In this document: in pieces, positions 13,474 through 15,221 of the stretch
Layout: each line of letters opens with the position of its first letter
How positions within the stretch are numbered: position 1 is the stretch's first letter
Assembly (NCBI GenBank): GCA_900549545.1
Contig: URPA01000046.1
Coordinates: forward strand, 1-15,221
Source: an uncultured Eubacteriales bacterium
Lineage (GTDB): Bacteria; Bacillota; Clostridia; Oscillospirales; Oscillospiraceae
Direction of reading: 5' to 3'
DNA: 15,221 bases
Made by a program: the position numbers and the translations under genes
The notes under the pieces: generated by a model
The model's database searches: none
Told to the model about the DNA's origin: nothing
Seen by the model: only the letters and a program-made list of their open reading frames with translations

Positions 13474-14061
13474 ATGAGCGATAACTTTTTTGCATACATC
13501 TCCCGCATGCGGTACATCGGGCGCTGGAGTCTGATGCGCAACTCCATGCCGGAGAACATTCAGGAGCACAGCCACATGGTGGCGGTGCTGGCACACGCGC
13601 TGGGCGTTATCCGGCGTGATGTGCTGGGCGAAGACTGCGACCCAAACGAATGCGCGGCGGTCGCGCTGTTTCACGACTGCTCGGAGATACTCACGGGCGA
13701 CCTGCCCACGCCGATAAAATACCACAGCGCGGAGATAAGCGCCGCCTACAAGCAGGTGGAGGAGCTTGCCTGCGATAAGCTGCTGGACACGCTGCCCGCG
13801 GAGCTTCGCGGGGCGTATGAGCCGCTGCTCACAGGAGAGGCGCAGCAGCGCCTGCACGATATTGTCAAGGCGGCGGACAAGCTCTCGGCCTATATCAAGT
13901 GCATTGAGGAGCGCAAGGCCGGCAACAACGAATTTCTCTCCGCCGAGAAGCAGATACGCGGCATTCTGGGCGAGAGCCCCCTGCCGGAGCTGCGCTATTT
14001 TATGGAGCATTTCATCCCCGCCTTCGAGCTGACGCTTGACGAGCTGGGAACCATCGAATGA
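13474..14061 (+). CDS. yfbR: HD-domain 5'-deoxynucleotidase, YfbR family
   Basis: Metal-dependent phosphohydrolase that removes phosphate from deoxynucleoside 5'-monophosphates in nucleotide salvage. The 195 residues are close to the E. coli enzyme (199). Metal ligands are visible as His32 (in QEHSH), His67-Asp68 (FHDCSEILTGDLPTPIKY) and Asp135 (KAADKLSAYIKCIEE). Family residues R17-W18, E71 and D76 are in place, as is the GNNEFL segment. The ATG at 13474 follows GGAGAGAG, and a promoter lies about 30 nt upstream. It is the first gene of a tight operon with the YnzC and ATPase genes. Substrate range is inferred from the family. Confidence 0.93.
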   Translation: MSDNFFAYISRMRYIGRWSLMRNSMPENIQEHSHMVAVLAHALGVIRRDVLGEDCDPNECAAVALFHDCSEILTGDLPTPIKYHSAEISAAYKQVEELACDKLLDTLPAELRGAYEPLLTGEAQQRLHDIVKAADKLSAYIKCIEERKAGNNEFLSAEKQIRGILGESPLPELRYFMEHFIPAFELTLDELGTIE

Positions 14062-14073
14062 GAGGCGAGAAAA

Positions 14074-14286
14074 ATGGAACAGGCAAAACTTGACAGGATA
14101 AACGAGCTTGCCCGGCTCAAAAAGCAGCGTGAGCTGACGGCGGAGGAGCTTTCCGAGCAGGCGGCGCTGCGCGCCGAGTATATCGCCGAGTGGCGTGAGA
14201 GCACCATTTCGGTGCTGGAAAACACCTATATCCAGACCCCGGACGGGAAAAAGCACAAGCTCCAGCGCAGAGACCACAAAAGCTGA
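14074..14286 (+). CDS. DUF896 / YnzC-family small protein
   Basis: A 70-residue cytoplasmic protein of the YnzC family. The family pattern is clear: an N-terminal helical hairpin (RINELARLKKQRELTAEELS, then EQAALRAEYIAEWR) and a short basic tail (PDGKKHKLQRRDHKS). Structures of B. subtilis YnzC show a helical hairpin; a molecular role is not established. It begins 12 nt after yfbR with GAGGCGAG as ribosome binding site, so the two are probably co-transcribed. Confidence 0.9.
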   Translation: MEQAKLDRINELARLKKQRELTAEELSEQAALRAEYIAEWRESTISVLENTYIQTPDGKKHKLQRRDHKS

Positions 14287-14301
14287 ATTTGGAGGCGCGC
14301 T

Positions 14302-15006
14302 ATGAGAAAAATGATAGTCCTTGTGGGCAATTACGGCTCCGGCAAGACCGAGATTGCCGTGAATCTGGCGGTCAACGGCGCGGCGGAGGGCCTGCGCACG
14401 CTGGTCATTGACCTCGACAAGGTGAACGACTACTTCCGCATGTCGGACAGGGTCGCCCTGCTGGCGGAGAAGAAGATAAACCTCGTCTCCCCCACCTTCG
14501 CAGGGCAGGGCGTGACGCCGAGCAACATGTCTGCCGCCGTCGCCTCGGCCTTTGCCGATAATTGGGACCTTGTAGTCTTCGACGTGGGCGGGGACTCGGC
14601 GGGCGCGCTCTCGCTCGGGCGCTATCATCAGGATTTTGCCGCCTTTGAGGGGGAGCTGCATGTCTATGACATTGTGAATGTGTTCCGCCCGATGTCCGAA
14701 ACGCCGGAGAAGATTCTGAAGCTGATGGGGGACATTGAGGGCTTTGCCCGGCAGAAGGTCACGGGCTTTGTCAATAACTCCAACCTTCTCAACTTCGCCT
14801 CGGCGGAGGATTTGCGCCGGGGCTATGAGGTCATAAAAGGCGCGAGTGAGCTCTCCGGCATCCCGGTGGTGCACACCACGGGGCGCAAGGAGTTTCTGGA
14901 GGAATTTCTCTCCGACGGGCGGGATGAAAAGTACATCGGCCAGCCCATCGCCCTTGAAACCTATATGCACCGCAGCTGGGAGGCCTTCACCAAAGAGGGA
15001 TTTTAA
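14302..15006 (+). CDS. P-loop ATPase, ParA/MinD-like (SIMIBI class)
   Basis: A 234-residue nucleotide-binding protein. Walker A is GNYGSGKT (9-16), then LVIDLDKVNDYFRMSDRVAL near 35-54 and a Walker B-like LVVFDVGGDSAGALSLG near 91-107. It resembles the ParA/MinD/CooC group, but the signature lysine of the deviant Walker A (KGGxGK) is absent: Asn10 stands there. Mechanism may therefore differ. It is soluble, without membrane segments. The start ATG has GGAGG upstream and lies 15 nt after the YnzC gene, making it third in the operon. Relatives in Clostridia are, from memory, often found near 2-oxoacid:ferredoxin oxidoreductase genes; that is not seen here. Confidence 0.8.
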   Translation: MRKMIVLVGNYGSGKTEIAVNLAVNGAAEGLRTLVIDLDKVNDYFRMSDRVALLAEKKINLVSPTFAGQGVTPSNMSAAVASAFADNWDLVVFDVGGDSAGALSLGRYHQDFAAFEGELHVYDIVNVFRPMSETPEKILKLMGDIEGFARQKVTGFVNNSNLLNFASAEDLRRGYEVIKGASELSGIPVVHTTGRKEFLEEFLSDGRDEKYIGQPIALETYMHRSWEAFTKEGF

Positions 15007-15010
15007 GCCT

Positions 15011-15063
15011 GAATGCAAAGGCGGAGCCTTCGCATTCAAAAGGGGTTTCACTCCGAACCGCGC
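15011..15063 (+). repeat. 53-nt stem-loop repeat, copy B (3' of the ATPase gene)
   Basis: Stem GAATGCAAAGGC / GCCTTCGCATTC with a 3-nt loop and one A-C mismatch, then AAAAG and the tail CTCCGAACCGCGC. It has the same length and layout as copy A at 10713-10765 and again starts a few bases after a stop codon, in the gene's own direction. The stem pairs at positions 2/26 and 5/23 change together between copies (G-C to A-T, A-T to G-C). Confidence 0.75.
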
Positions 15064-15079
15064 CTGAGGGCGCAGCCCC

Positions 15080-15171
15080 AAATTTGCACTGCCCATAGCC
15101 TCGCCTGCGTAAGGGGAGGTGGTTTGCGGATTGCGCAAACCGGAGGGGTCGTTTTCCGCAATGCGATTAGC
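15080..15171. repeat. MITE-like interspersed repeat, copy 2 (inverted relative to copy 1)
   Basis: Reverse-complement relative of 3503-3593. Both share AAATTTGCAC at the outer edge, a 25-nt identical run around GCGTAAGGGGAGGTGGTTTG, the stem GGTTTGCG/CGCAAACC and GGGGTCGTT, then GCGATTAGCTT. Similarity fades after about 15171, so the left hairpin end of copy 1 is missing or diverged here. Confidence 0.8.
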
Positions 15172-15202
15172 TTGAGCAGACGCAAAATGCCCCCCTATCG
15201 TC

Positions 15203-15221
15203 AAGCCGTACCGGCTTTTTT
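15203..15221 (+). terminator. Probable terminator at the right window edge
   Basis: Short stem AAGCCG-TAC-CGGCTT with a T-run reaching the last base. It would end the yfbR-YnzC-ATPase transcript if read-through passes the two repeats. The T-run may continue beyond the window. Confidence 0.6.

Noticed and set aside
13453..15204. Minus-strand open frame of 583 codons
   Set aside because: Antisense to three genes with good ribosome binding sites and family matches; its start lies in the repeat.

Overview
The window looks like a chromosomal segment of a GC-rich Clostridia member (Bacillota), most likely an Oscillospirales/Oscillospiraceae gut anaerobe. The protein set (two-gene rpsO-pnp order, TypA, DUF896/YnzC, small XRE regulators), the GGAGG-type ribosome binding sites, the sigma-A promoters and the short palindromic interspersed repeats all fit. 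The genus cannot be fixed from sequence alone. There is no rRNA, tRNA, CRISPR or transposase gene that I can see.

Layout. 1-2440 (minus): rpsO followed by pnp, which runs off the left edge inside its KH domain. rpsO has its own promoter and terminator, and pnp has a very long leader hairpin. 2404-3416 (plus): a tandem-hotdog thioesterase-like protein with promoter and terminator. 3429-3593: a palindromic MITE-like repeat that recurs inverted at the right edge. 3613-4237: an XRE regulator divergent from an unrecognised 55-residue protein. 4304-10458 (minus): a complete oligopeptide ABC transporter operon, oppB-oppC-oppD-oppF-oppA, with a consensus promoter and a structured, attenuator-like leader. 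10459-10771: a gene-free stretch of stacked hairpins. 10772-12682 (minus): typA/bipA. 12754-13104: a compact locus with the hallmarks of a type I toxin-antitoxin system, described below. 13163-15006: a small XRE regulator divergent from a plus-strand operon of a YfbR-like 5'-deoxynucleotidase, a YnzC/DUF896 protein and a P-loop ATPase. 15011-15221: two dispersed repeats and a terminator.

The most interesting item is at 12754-13104. A 28-residue hydrophobic peptide with a lysine tail has a strong Shine-Dalgarno sequence locked in a 7-bp GC hairpin. A convergent minus-strand transcript is predicted from a perfect-consensus promoter (TTGACA, 18 nt, TATAAT). It ends at a 13-bp hairpin that includes the toxin stop codon. 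This is the 3'-overlap arrangement of txpA/RatA and bsrG/SR4, here with a much smaller peptide.

Other points of interest are a 53-nt stem-loop repeat whose two copies show compensatory base-pair changes, divergent promoters sharing one palindrome as both -35 boxes, and the long duplex before pnp that resembles an RNase III target.
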